From assembly GCF_036346855.1 (NCBI RefSeq), contig NZ_CP107841.1, positions 8,002,001 to 8,066,000 of the forward strand: a DNA stretch of 64,000 bases, in the 5' to 3' direction. The notes below the pieces were generated by a model that made no database searches, was not told the DNA's origin, and worked only from the letters and a program-made list of their open reading frames with translations. The position numbers and the translations under genes are program-made. Positions within the stretch are counted from its first letter, which is position 1, and every line of letters begins with the position of its first letter. Positions 16,626 to 24,335 of the stretch are shown here, piece after piece. Source of the stretch: Streptomyces europaeiscabiei (GTDB taxonomy: Bacteria; Actinomycetota; Actinomycetes; Streptomycetales; Streptomycetaceae).

Positions 16626-17032
16626 GGGGACCGGTCCCCGAAGTGACGTGATCCACGGTCCCCACATCGTTCGGGGCCACGCTGCGACGTTCGTCGGGGA
16701 CGGTCCCCCTGACGTGGCGTCAGGGGGACCGTCCCCGTTTCGGTGCCGCCCACGAGGCGGTCCCCAACGTGCCAGGGTCGGCTGCGGGGACCGGTCCCCG
16801 CAGTCGGGGACCGTCGTGGGGACCGGCCTCGTAGCGCCCTGAGCAGGGGTTTCCCGGAGCGATCCGGTGCTGTCACCGTCCACGCCGGCTCTTGCACCGT
16901 CCCGCGCGGGACGGTCCCCGATGGACCGTCAGCGGGACGGTCCCCCTGACGGTGTGTCACGGGGACCGTCCCGCTGAGCTGTGTGGGGATCGGGCCATCG
17001 GAGGCCGGGGTCTGTTGCGGGGACCGGTCCCC
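16626..17032. repeat. Array of GGGGACCGGTCCCC-type palindromes (candidate oriT/operator region)
   Basis: Within 407 bases the word GGGACSGTCCC and its half GGGGACC occur about a dozen times. Perfect copies of GGGGACCGGTCCCC are at 16626-16639, 16786-16799 (extended to a 20-base palindrome, 16783-16802) and 17019-17032. Two composite cruciforms stand out: 16695-16714 with 16718-16737 (20-base arms, 3-base spacer) and 16929-16945 with 16961-16977 (17-base arms, 15-base spacer). ACCGTCCC/GGGACGGT also forms a palindrome at 16896-16915. No gene crosses the array. Position upstream of mobC and relaxase suggests oriT with binding sites for a relaxosome protein or a repressor. Confidence 0.85.
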
Positions 17033-17051
17033 ATCGAGGGTCCGAGGAAGG

Positions 17052-17741
17052 TCACGCAGCCTCACGCCGGGCGACTTCCGCAGCAGCGAGGTCCACGCGG
17101 GTCGGGTGAGGCGTGGCGCGAGGTGCGTTGGCCCGGGTACGGCCGTCGGGGCTGACACGTCGGGTGCGGCAGGGCTCGCCCTCGGCGGCGTGGCACCACT
17201 GGCATGCCACGCTGAGGGCGTCGGGGCGTCCTTCGGCGACGGCGGTCTCGCGTGCGGCTCGGGTCGGCCGGTAGCGGGCGAGCTCGGCGCGGGCGGTCGG
17301 TGGGATGCACGTGCCGATGGTGCGCAGGCGGGCTTCGAGGTCGGGGTGCGGGCCGCCGGTAGTGATCTGCCGGTGTGTCGAGGGCGCGGCCGTGCCGGCG
17401 GCGACCGCGTGGCGGGCGGCGAGCAGTTCGGCACGCCAGGCAGTCTCGTCGTCCGGGTCGGCGGACGGGGTGGGGTCGGTGTGTCGTCCCAGGCGGTCGC
17501 GACGATAGGCACGCCATTTGCGAGCGACGTCCACGGGCAGGATCGGGTACGGAGAGTCGAGGATGTGGGCTCGTATCGCCTCGCGGACATCCCAGCCGTG
17601 GGCGGTGACGAGGGGCACGTCGCTGAGTAGCTCGTGCCACTGGGCGATCTGGTCACGGGCCTCGCCGGAGTCGGTCCGGATGGTGCGGGGGTCGAGGCGG
17701 CCGATGTAGGCGAGGGCGGCGGCGACTTCGCGTCGTTCCAA
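17052..17741 (-). CDS. Zinc-finger domain protein of the mobile element
   Basis: A 229-residue protein starting at TTG, with GGAG ten bases upstream inside the end of the previous gene. The N-terminal 110 residues are helical; the C-terminal part has CQWCHAAEGEPCRTR near residue 186, a Cys/His cluster also found in actinobacterial phage and plasmid zinc-binding proteins that contact DNA. The gene starts 7 bases after the winged-helix gene, so they are probably one transcript running towards the palindrome array. Confidence 0.72.
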   Translation of the reverse strand: MERREVAAALAYIGRLDPRTIRTDSGEARDQIAQWHELLSDVPLVTAHGWDVREAIRAHILDSPYPILPVDVARKWRAYRRDRLGRHTDPTPSADPDDETAWRAELLAARHAVAAGTAAPSTHRQITTGGPHPDLEARLRTIGTCIPPTARAELARYRPTRAARETAVAEGRPDALSVACQWCHAAEGEPCRTRRVSPDGRTRANAPRATPHPTRVDLAAAEVARREAA

Positions 17742-17748
17742 GGGCGGG

Positions 17749-18588
17749 TTACTCCGTTCCTGTTGGTTCGTCGAGGGCGGCGAGCAGGGCGGCGGTGTGT
17801 GCCTCGGCGCGGGTCATGCCCGGCGCCGGGGCGGGGGTGCCGCCGGGCACGGCGTGCAGGTGCGTGCGTCCGGGGGCGGGGGTGCGTTCGCGGGCGATCC
17901 AGGCGCGCCAGTCGCCGGCCCACGCGGCGGCGACACGGGGCTCCCACGTTGCCCGGTACGAGCGCCACTTCTCATCGGCGGCGTGCAGGCCGTCTTCGCC
18001 GAGCCGGTCGAGATGGCCGTGTTGCTGCAGCCAGACCTGCGTGGCCTCGTCGACCTGCCATTGGGCAGCGGAGACGAGCGGGGCAGAGCTGCTGCTCTTA
18101 CCGTTCACCTTTGGTTCTCTACTGTTCTGGGGGTCGGAATCCGTGCCCCCGACGGGCCGGAATCCGGTCCACCCGGGGGTCGGAATCCGTTCCCCGGGGT
18201 CGGATTCCGGTCCCCCTTCGAAGGGTGCGGCAGGGTCGGATTCCGGTCCTTCAAGGGTCGGAATCCGGTCCCCCGGGAGGGTCGGATCCTGGTCCCTTTC
18301 GGCCTGTTCGGCGAGGAACCGGGCGGCGGTCGGGAGGTGGTAATACGTCTCTCCCCGTGGCCCCTTGCGGCCAGTGAGCTGCACAAGCTCGCCGTCGGCG
18401 ATCAGCCTGTCGAGAGCGTCCCGTACGGCCGTACGGGACGCATTCGCCCGCTTCATGAGGGTGGGGACCGAGGCGTACGCGACGCAGCCGAGGTCGAGGC
18501 ACCTGTCGGCGATCAGGGTGAGGACCATGCGGGCGGTGCCCTTGCTGCGGCTGTGGTCCCACACCCATGTGCGGGCGTCGTGGCTCAT
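17749..18588 (-). CDS. Winged-helix protein, candidate replication initiator of the element
   Basis: A 279-residue protein; ATG has CAGGAGCC eight bases upstream. Residues 1-85 form a winged helix-turn-helix (TARMVLTLIADRC, SVPTLMKRANASRTAVRD, GETYYHLP). Residues about 98-155 are a low-complexity linker that overlies seven DNA repeats; the linker reads the same DNA word as DRIPT, GPESDP and TGFRP in different frames. The C-terminal 110 residues contain Trp-rich helices (DEKWRSYRATWEP). An initiator with iterons inside its own gene would be in line with known actinobacterial plasmids, but no replication protein family is firmly assigned; a transcription factor is the alternative. Confidence 0.7.
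   Translation of the reverse strand: MSHDARTWVWDHSRSKGTARMVLTLIADRCLDLGCVAYASVPTLMKRANASRTAVRDALDRLIADGELVQLTGRKGPRGETYYHLPTAARFLAEQAERDQDPTLPGDRIPTLEGPESDPAAPFEGGPESDPGERIPTPGWTGFRPVGGTDSDPQNSREPKVNGKSSSSAPLVSAAQWQVDEATQVWLQQHGHLDRLGEDGLHAADEKWRSYRATWEPRVAAAWAGDWRAWIARERTPAPGRTHLHAVPGGTPAPAPGMTRAEAHTAALLAALDEPTGTE
18131..18297. repeat. Seven iteron-like repeats GGGTCGGAATCCGGTCCCC inside the winged-helix gene
   Basis: Copies start at 18131, 18154, 18177, 18197, 18233, 18255 and 18279, each about 19 bases and differing at one to three positions. Start-to-start distances are 23, 23, 20, 36, 22 and 24 bases, near two DNA helical turns. Because the distances are not multiples of three, the same word is translated in all three frames, so selection appears to act on the DNA, not on the protein. 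Confidence 0.85.
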
Positions 18589-18883
18589 CGAGTGGTGGCT
18601 CCTGGGGCGGTGAGGGGAGTGGCCGGCCCGCTGCGGGGCGGCGCAGAGAGGGTTCGCCGTGGCGTCCTGGCCTGGGGGCACAGGCGAGGGCCTCAAGCGG
18701 GTGCACGAGGGCTGCCTGGTCCCGGTTTCGGATACCGGGGTTGCTCGGGCGGGCGACCGGAATCAGCACTCCGGGCGCCTGAGCAAGACAGCCACACCCA
18801 CCCCGGACAAGTCCAGCATTCCGCCGAGAAAGCAAACAGCTCACGGCGAACGTGTCGTTCAGGGGTCCATAAATCTTAAGCCC

Positions 18884-19120
18884 GGATCGCCGGTTGACAA
18901 AAAAGTAGAGGAAGGCGACAGGATGAATAGGGCAACTCGTAACGCATAGGCGGCCGTGTCGCGCTGGCCTGTCCACCAGGCAGGCCGACCGGAAGCACCG
19001 CTATTTCGTCAACGGCGGATCCCGTGCTATGTTCCGCAATTTTCTGACGGCAGAACAGAAAATCGGGGCAGCAAGGGCAGGGAACATAGCAGCGGATCGC
19101 CGGTTGGCCAAACCGGCGAT
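18884..19120. promoter_or_regulatory. Control region of xis-int with palindromic operators
   Basis: The central operator ATCGCCGGTT-ggcca-AACCGGCGAT is at 19096-19120; a half-copy ATCGCCGGTT is at 18886-18895. Outside it, GCTATGTTCC (19026-19035) pairs with GGAACATAGC (19081-19090), enclosing TTCTG-acgg-CAGAA (19042-19055). A near-identical operator, also preceded by AACATAGCA, precedes the dead integrase gene (23390-23414). The region separates the leftward winged-helix operon from rightward xis-int, so a repressor here could switch between the two. The rest of 18589-19268 shows no gene. Confidence 0.7.
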
Positions 19121-19268
19121 TCTCCGGAGAGTTGTGGTGCCAGTCGAGGCTGATCCCGCCCATGGATCCATATACCGCTATCGGCCGGCGACTCCGCAAT
19201 CCCGTCTGCCTTTCGCACCCGACCCGGCGAAAGCACAGGGCTCCCGCCCCCTGCCGAAGGAACAACGC

Positions 19269-19469
19269 TTGACGTCCCCGTCCCGCCGTACCACCGAAAA
19301 ACTCACGGTCGACGAGTTCTGCGCCGACCTCCGCATCTCCCGCTCCACCTTCTACGACTGGCGCAAGAAGGGCAGGGGACCGCGCTGCATACGCATCCCC
19401 AACGGAGCCCTGCGCATTCGCCGCACTGACTACGAGAACTGGCTGACCGACCGCGAGGACCACGCGTGA
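19269..19469 (+). CDS. xis: Excisionase-like helix-turn-helix protein
   Basis: A 66-residue protein starting at TTG with GAAGGAA six bases upstream. It is a MerR/Xis-type winged helix: LTVDEFCADLRISRSTFYDW, then RIPNGALRIRRTDYENWL. Xis proteins bend attachment-site DNA so that the integrase excises the element. The stop overlaps the integrase start by four bases, so the two are translationally coupled. An in-frame extension up to 19029 is open but lacks a good start and overlaps the operators. Confidence 0.82.
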   Translation: MTSPSRRTTEKLTVDEFCADLRISRSTFYDWRKKGRGPRCIRIPNGALRIRRTDYENWLTDREDHA

Positions 19470-20902
19470 GCAACCGGTCCTACAAGGTCCGCTTCTACGA
19501 CACCGAGGTCTACAAGGGAAAGCGCAAGACCAGCTACACCGTCCGATGGTCCGTCAACGGCAACCGTCGCGGCCAGAGTTTCGCCACCAACGCGCTCGCC
19601 GAATCATTCCGCGCGATACTTCGCGTCGCCGCGAACAACGGCGAACCGTTCGACATGGAGACCGGCCTGCCGGTCTCCCAGGCCACGCCCGCTGCCGAGA
19701 TCACCTGCTACGAATTCGCCCTCCAGTACGTCGACATGAAGTGGCCGCGCATCTCGGCGAACAACCGCAAGAACACCGCCAAGGCCCTCACCAAGGCCAC
19801 CCTCGCCCTGCTCCGCACCGAACCCCCGGACCGCTTCGACCCGATCGACGTGCGCCGAGCCCTGCGCGAATACGCCTTCAACAAGCTGAGACGCGACGAG
19901 GCGCCGCCCGAGATCCGCACCATCCTGTCGTGGACAGCCCGCAACTCCCTGCCCATGACGGCCTGGGAGGACACCAAACGCGTCGACGCCGTCATGCACG
20001 CGCTCGACACACTTCTCGACGGCAGCCCGGCCGCCGCCAGCTCTGTCAAGCGTGAGCAGCGGATCCTCAACGTGGCGATGAAGTACGCCGTCCGCCAGAA
20101 GATCCTCATCGCCAACCCCCTCCCGAAGGGCAAGGAGGAAGGCGCCGCCCCCAAGACGGCCGAGGCCGTCGGCAAGCGATCACTGCTCAACCCCGGCCAG
20201 GTAGCCCGCCTCCTGGCCTGGATCGCCGATCGCCCCCGAACCGGCCACCGCCTGCACGCTTTCTTCGTCACCCTCTACTACGCCGGTCTGCGGCCGGAGG
20301 AAGCCATCGCCCTCCGCGTCAGCGCGGCCACGCTGCCCGCCCAGGGCTGGGGGGAACTGCTCGTCCACACCGCCGAGCCCGAGGTCGGCAGTCACTGGAC
20401 CGACGACGGCCGGGTCCACGAGACACGCGACCTCAAGGGCCGCGCCGAGGGCGACACCCGCCCCGTCCCCGCCCACCCCGCACTCGTCGCCGTCCTCCGC
20501 GACCTGGTCAAGCAGGACGGCCTCCAGCCCGGCGACCTGCTCTTCCCCGGCGAGAAGGGCGGACTGTTGGCCGGATCGGTCTTCCGCCGAGCCTGGAACA
20601 AGGCCCGCAAGGCGGTCCTGCCGGAGCACGAATACGAGTCCCCCGTCGGCAAGCGTGTCTACGACCTGCGCCACACCTGCCTGACCACCTGGCTCAACAA
20701 CGGCATCCCACCCGCCCAGGTCGCCGAGTGGGCCGGCAACAGCGTCCCCGTCCTGCTCGCCACCTATGCCCGCTGCATCACGGGCCAGCTCGCCGAGCTT
20801 CAGCAGCGCATCGAAGGACCCCAACGGCTGCCCACTGGGCGGCCCCCAAGCATGCCGGTTCCCAAGCCTGGTGCCTTGCCCGCGCCGCGTCGCCGGGCCT
20901 GA
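19466..20902 (+). CDS. int: Tyrosine-recombinase integrase
   Basis: A 478-residue protein starting at GTG. Residues about 10-60 are an arm-binding region, 75-170 the core-binding domain and 230-450 the catalytic domain. Catalytic residues visible: Arg in YAGLRPEEAIALR, Arg-His in VYDLRHTCLTTWL, and the nucleophile Tyr in LLATYARCI; the usual GHS is AGNS. This is the integrase family of Streptomyces integrative elements. It is coupled to xis and governed by the operator region upstream. The gene ends 38 bases before the converging exonuclease-TerD gene, so the element's right attachment site may lie in or near that gap. Confidence 0.9.
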   Translation: MSNRSYKVRFYDTEVYKGKRKTSYTVRWSVNGNRRGQSFATNALAESFRAILRVAANNGEPFDMETGLPVSQATPAAEITCYEFALQYVDMKWPRISANNRKNTAKALTKATLALLRTEPPDRFDPIDVRRALREYAFNKLRRDEAPPEIRTILSWTARNSLPMTAWEDTKRVDAVMHALDTLLDGSPAAASSVKREQRILNVAMKYAVRQKILIANPLPKGKEEGAAPKTAEAVGKRSLLNPGQVARLLAWIADRPRTGHRLHAFFVTLYYAGLRPEEAIALRVSAATLPAQGWGELLVHTAEPEVGSHWTDDGRVHETRDLKGRAEGDTRPVPAHPALVAVLRDLVKQDGLQPGDLLFPGEKGGLLAGSVFRRAWNKARKAVLPEHEYESPVGKRVYDLRHTCLTTWLNNGIPPAQVAEWAGNSVPVLLATYARCITGQLAELQQRIEGPQRLPTGRPPSMPVPKPGALPAPRRRA

Positions 20903-20940
20903 TCCAGGGACGCGTAGACCTCCGCTCCGGCCCCTGTCGT

Positions 20941-22854
20941 TCAATCGGCGATATCGACTCCGTAGCCGCGTGCGAGGGCTTCGAGGCCGTGGTCGTAACC
21001 CTGGCCGATGGCACGCATGCGCCAGACCGGGCCCCTGCGGTAGATCTCCGCGAGCAGCATGGTGCGTTCGGTGGTGGCGGCGTCCAGGGTGGCGCGGGTG
21101 AGTGGCGCCCCACTGTCGCCGGGCGCGACGCCGATCTGGATCGCGCCCACCGTTCCGAAGGTGGCTGCGCCGTCGATGGCCGCAGCGACGACGACCTTGC
21201 GCGTCGCGGGTGGCAGGGACGCCAGGTTGAGGGTGATGGTCTGTTCGGCGGGGCCGCCGGTCAGCAGCCGTACCGTCCCGGCGGGGCTCTCGGGGGCTCC
21301 GTAGAAGATGAAGTCTTCGTCGAAGGTGACCTGTTCGTCCTCGTCGAGGAGGAAGGCGACGATGTCGATCTCGCAGTCGGTCTGCGGGGCCCAGCCAGCG
21401 GTGACATGCCACTCCGGCGCGGGCCTGCCGTGCGGCATGGGGAGATCGATGACGCCGCCTCTCGGCATCACGTGCGGCTCCCAGGGCCGGTGAGGAGCCG
21501 AAGCGCCTTGGTCCGCAGCGGTCGGAGCGATGAGCCAGTGGAGGTCGTGTACGGGAAGCCCAAGAGTGGCGATGCGACCCATACGCCGGTCACCCTCCCC
21601 TCCCGGTAGGAGCACGACGTCGGTGACACTGGCGGACAGGTTGACCGCCGCGGACCCGCCCAGCTCGACGACACGGGTACGGGCCGCCGCGGCATCGGCA
21701 TGGACTCCACCCAGCACCAGCACACGACGCACCGCCAGCGGCTTGGCCAAGGTGCGGGCCGAGGGCTCCGGTTGGCGCGGAGCGGCTACGGACACACCGG
21801 GGGTGCCCGTGGGAAGGGCCGCTGGTTCCGGGACAGGCGTGGCAGAGCTTGTGGTGGACACCGGCTCCACGGGTCCGACGACCGGTTCTGCTTCCGGCTC
21901 AGCGACCGGGGCAACCATGACGGCCGTCGCCTCATGCGCTGCCCCCGGCCGCACGTCGGCCAGCAGCCGCAGGAAGGTGTGCTCGTCGATGACCGGCACG
22001 CCTTCGGCGAGAGCGCGTCGGGCCTTTGCCGAATCGGACGCCGGTTCGTTCGTGACCAGCACACTGGTGTGCCGGCTGACGGAGGACATCATGTTCAGTC
22101 CGGCGGCAACCGCCCGCCCGACCAGCTCCGCCCGGGCGTGGGCGGTCTCCCCGGTGATCGCGACCTTCATGCCCTGCTGGAGCGGCCCGCCGGGAACCAG
22201 CCGTCCCGGATTGCGGTAGGCGCAGGACGTCTTCGGCGGCTTCGGCGTGAACTGCGATTCCGCCCGGGGCGGGCAGGTCACCAGCGGCAGGGGCAGATCG
22301 AGCCGCGCCGCCTCGCGCAGGGACGCTCGCAGGATGCCGGCGAGCACCCGGGTGTCGTCCAGCGCATCGTGTGCACGCTGCTGTGGGACGCCGTAGTGGG
22401 CGGCGAGGGTGCCGAGCTTCATGTCGTCTGTCGGCGGATCCACCTGGCGATTCAGAGCCAGGGTGCACAGCCGCTGCGACACCGGCAGCCACATTCGCGC
22501 ACGGGCGAACTCGTGGGCCAGGAAGTCGTAGTCGAACTGGGCGTTGTGGGCGACCAGAACCCGGTCCTGGAGCATCGCCCCGATCCGCCCGGCGACCTGG
22601 TCGAAGGTCGGCGCGCCCTGCAGCCGCTCGACGGTCAGCCCGTGGACGTGCACCGGCCCCGGATCGCACCCCGGATCGAGCAGTGTCGAGAACTCACCGG
22701 TCTGCTCACCGTCCGGACCGATCGTGATCACCGCGACGGACAGCACGCGGTCCCGCCGGGCCATGAGGCCCGAGGTCTCCACGTCGACCAGGGCCCAGTC
22801 GTAGGCGTAGTCGCCCGTGGCGGGCACGTCTAAGAAGGAGGAGGCGAGACTCAT
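20941..22854 (-). CDS. DEDDh exonuclease - BRCT - TerD fusion protein
   Basis: A 637-residue protein with at least three domains. Residues about 18-185 are a DnaQ-type 3'-5' exonuclease: ALVDVETSG (Asp, Glu), VAHNAQFDYDFLAHE (Asp) and QRAHDALDDTRVLAG (His, Asp), all catalytic residues present. Residues about 228-300 are a BRCT domain (GMKVAITGETAHARAELVG), and a second similar segment (RVLVLGGVHADAAAARTRV) lies near 380. The C-terminal 180 residues are TerD (EIDIVAFLLDEDEQV, TLNLASLP, TLLAEIYRRGPVWRMRAIGQGY-type end). TerD proteins bind calcium and belong to the tellurite/stress system; joining one to an exonuclease suggests DNA handling under stress. The start has no ribosome site of its own (see the finding on 22876). 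Confidence 0.85.
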   Translation of the reverse strand: MSLASSFLDVPATGDYAYDWALVDVETSGLMARRDRVLSVAVITIGPDGEQTGEFSTLLDPGCDPGPVHVHGLTVERLQGAPTFDQVAGRIGAMLQDRVLVAHNAQFDYDFLAHEFARARMWLPVSQRLCTLALNRQVDPPTDDMKLGTLAAHYGVPQQRAHDALDDTRVLAGILRASLREAARLDLPLPLVTCPPRAESQFTPKPPKTSCAYRNPGRLVPGGPLQQGMKVAITGETAHARAELVGRAVAAGLNMMSSVSRHTSVLVTNEPASDSAKARRALAEGVPVIDEHTFLRLLADVRPGAAHEATAVMVAPVAEPEAEPVVGPVEPVSTTSSATPVPEPAALPTGTPGVSVAAPRQPEPSARTLAKPLAVRRVLVLGGVHADAAAARTRVVELGGSAAVNLSASVTDVVLLPGGEGDRRMGRIATLGLPVHDLHWLIAPTAADQGASAPHRPWEPHVMPRGGVIDLPMPHGRPAPEWHVTAGWAPQTDCEIDIVAFLLDEDEQVTFDEDFIFYGAPESPAGTVRLLTGGPAEQTITLNLASLPPATRKVVVAAAIDGAATFGTVGAIQIGVAPGDSGAPLTRATLDAATTERTMLLAEIYRRGPVWRMRAIGQGYDHGLEALARGYGVDIAD

Positions 22855-23145
22855 GGCGCCAAGGATGATCCGACATAAGAGCCTCCTTCAACCTGAATGC
22901 CGATTTGCCCTCCTCTGGAAGGCCGCGACGCGGCGGTCGTCTCGTGCCAACCGCAGAGAGACCGCACCGAAACTTCGGGAAGTTTTCGGGAAGAACACCC
23001 GCCAAGGACCGGATAAAACCGTCTCCAGCCGGACTGTCAGCGGCTACGACAGGGGCGCCGACCGCACCCGCGCAACCACTCCACGGGTCCTGGCAAACCG
23101 CGTCTGACCAGCAAAAACGCCCTCCCGGAGGGAGAGCGGAGAAAA

Positions 23146-23203
23146 GGCGCCCCCGGCAGGACTCGAACCTGCGGCCAAGCGCTTAGAAGACGCCTGCTCT
23201 GTT
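23146..23203 (-). other. tRNA-Arg(UCU) 3' remnant, candidate attachment site
   Basis: On the minus strand the segment reads GGAACAGAGCAGGCG, the anticodon loop CTTCTAA, a variable arm, the T-arm GCAGGTTCGAGTCCTGC and the acceptor end CGGGGGCGCC. The expected 5' acceptor strand GCCCCCG and first half of the D-arm are absent, so about 58 bases of a tRNA-Arg remain. Orientation implies that the element which left it lay to the right. No intact copy is present in the window. Confidence 0.65.
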
Positions 23204-23389
23204 CCGGCACTTTCGCTCGTTCAGGTCGAGTGCTTGGTGGGCGGGCGTCAGCGATTTCGGGGTCAGCGTGGTGATTCGCTGACGGCAGACGTATTGAGCC
23301 CGGAAGGGACTGGAATTGCGCGGCGAAGCAAGTGAACCTAGAGCAGCTCACGGAAGATCGTCTGCGTGATCGGCGCAACATAGCACGGG

Positions 23390-23414
23390 ATCGCCGGTTA
23401 CCCAAACCGGCGAT
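23390..23414. promoter_or_regulatory. Palindromic operator upstream of the dead integrase
   Basis: ATCGCCGGTT-accca-AACCGGCGAT, arms identical to the operator at 19096-19120 and again followed by TCTCCGGA and preceded by AACATAGCA. A third shared word, CTGACGGCAG, occurs at 19044 and near 23279. The two control regions are evidently duplicates. The remainder of 22855-23509 contains the tRNA-Arg remnant and no gene. Confidence 0.75.
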
Positions 23415-23509
23415 TCTCCGGACTATTGGAGAGGTTCGGTCGCCGTGCGATTCACATGCGGTGTCCGGACTGCTGTGCCTACCCGTGCCTCACCTCAAGG
23501 AGCTTTCCC

Positions 23510-24214
23510 ATGGCCGCAGTTGTTGGTGCCCAACCGCTTCTTCTGACCGATCGGCAGTGCATTTCGATCCTGAACTGGGCCGCCGAACAGCCCCAGAACG
23601 GTCTCGTACTGCGGGCTTTCCTAGCGTCCATCGCTCTCGCGGCGCTGCAGCCGAAGGAAGCCCTGGTGCTGCGCGTCCGAGACCTGGAACTCACGGACGA
23701 CGGCAGCGGTTGGCTCCTGATCCACCCTCAGGGACAAGAGCGCCGCGACACGGATTCGGAGCGCGCGGGCGCCGAACGGCGTGTTCCCGCCTGCCGGGAG
23801 TTGGTGGCGCTCCTGAAGGCGGAGATCACCCGGCGCGATCTCCGCCCCGATGACGCGATATTCGTTCTCGACAACGGGCGACCGCTGACCGCCCCGGTCT
23901 ACCGGAAGATCTGGCAGCAAGCGCGGGCGGCGGTTCTGGAAGCGCATGAGGCCGACTCGTCGCTCGGCAGGAATATCTCCGCTCTGCGTGACGCGTGCAT
24001 CGCGGCGTGGCTGAAGAACGGTAACCAGAGCGCGGCGCACATCATGTTGGTGGCCGAGTGCGCCGGAATGAAAGCTCCTCGCCTCGCCGAACGCTTCGCG
24101 CCCTGCCTTCGTAAGCCGACACGGGATGAAATCCCCTGGGACCGGCTCGAAGCTGCCCTCGCCCTTCCTGACCTGTCGAGTGAGCCGGCCCCGACCGCCG
24201 TGCGCCGTCCGTAG
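23510..24214 (+). CDS. Catalytically dead integrase-like protein
   Basis: A 234-residue protein with a strong AAGGAG seven bases before ATG. It aligns over its length with the catalytic domain of the integrase at 19466-20902, but lacks the arm- and core-binding domains. The first catalytic Arg of AGLRPEEA is Gln (AALQPKEAL), LRHT is LRDA and the Tyr of ATYARC is Phe (ERFAPC). The frame is intact with normal codon use, so it seems maintained. It may act as a modulator or competitor of the live integrase, or bind DNA as a regulator. It stands 122 bases before the second xis gene. Confidence 0.78.
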   Translation: MAAVVGAQPLLLTDRQCISILNWAAEQPQNGLVLRAFLASIALAALQPKEALVLRVRDLELTDDGSGWLLIHPQGQERRDTDSERAGAERRVPACRELVALLKAEITRRDLRPDDAIFVLDNGRPLTAPVYRKIWQQARAAVLEAHEADSSLGRNISALRDACIAAWLKNGNQSAAHIMLVAECAGMKAPRLAERFAPCLRKPTRDEIPWDRLEAALALPDLSSEPAPTAVRRP

Positions 24215-24335
24215 CGCTGTTCCGCGTTGCGGATTGTCTGCGATTCGCTTCCTGCCGCATGACAAGGCGACGGGTGGGCGGAATTGGATTTCCGCCCGCC
24301 CGGGCTCATTCCTCCCTACCTCGAGAGAACCACCG

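Larger units (their letters stand above)
13312..20902. mobile_element. Integrative mobilizable element module (boundaries approximate)
   Basis: The interval contains, in order, a DUF317 protein, relaxase, MobC, palindrome-rich candidate oriT, zinc-finger protein, winged-helix initiator candidate with internal iterons, operator region, xis and int. This is the gene set of a self-excising element that is mobilised by a relaxase instead of the usual TraB pump of Streptomyces. The exact ends are unknown: no direct repeat flanking the set was found, and the tRNA remnants at 440 and 23146 are possible scars of it or of neighbours. Confidence 0.5.

Noticed and set aside
16626-17032. CRISPR array
   Set aside because: The repeated palindromes are irregularly spaced and overlap one another; there are no constant-length spacers and no cas genes.
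14123-17968. A single 1281-codon open frame on the minus strand across relaxase and the region upstream
   Set aside because: Only the part from GTG 15838 on has relaxase sequence; upstream the frame passes antisense or out of frame through MobC, the palindrome array and the zinc-finger gene, giving Pro/Arg-rich nonsense typical of high-GC DNA.
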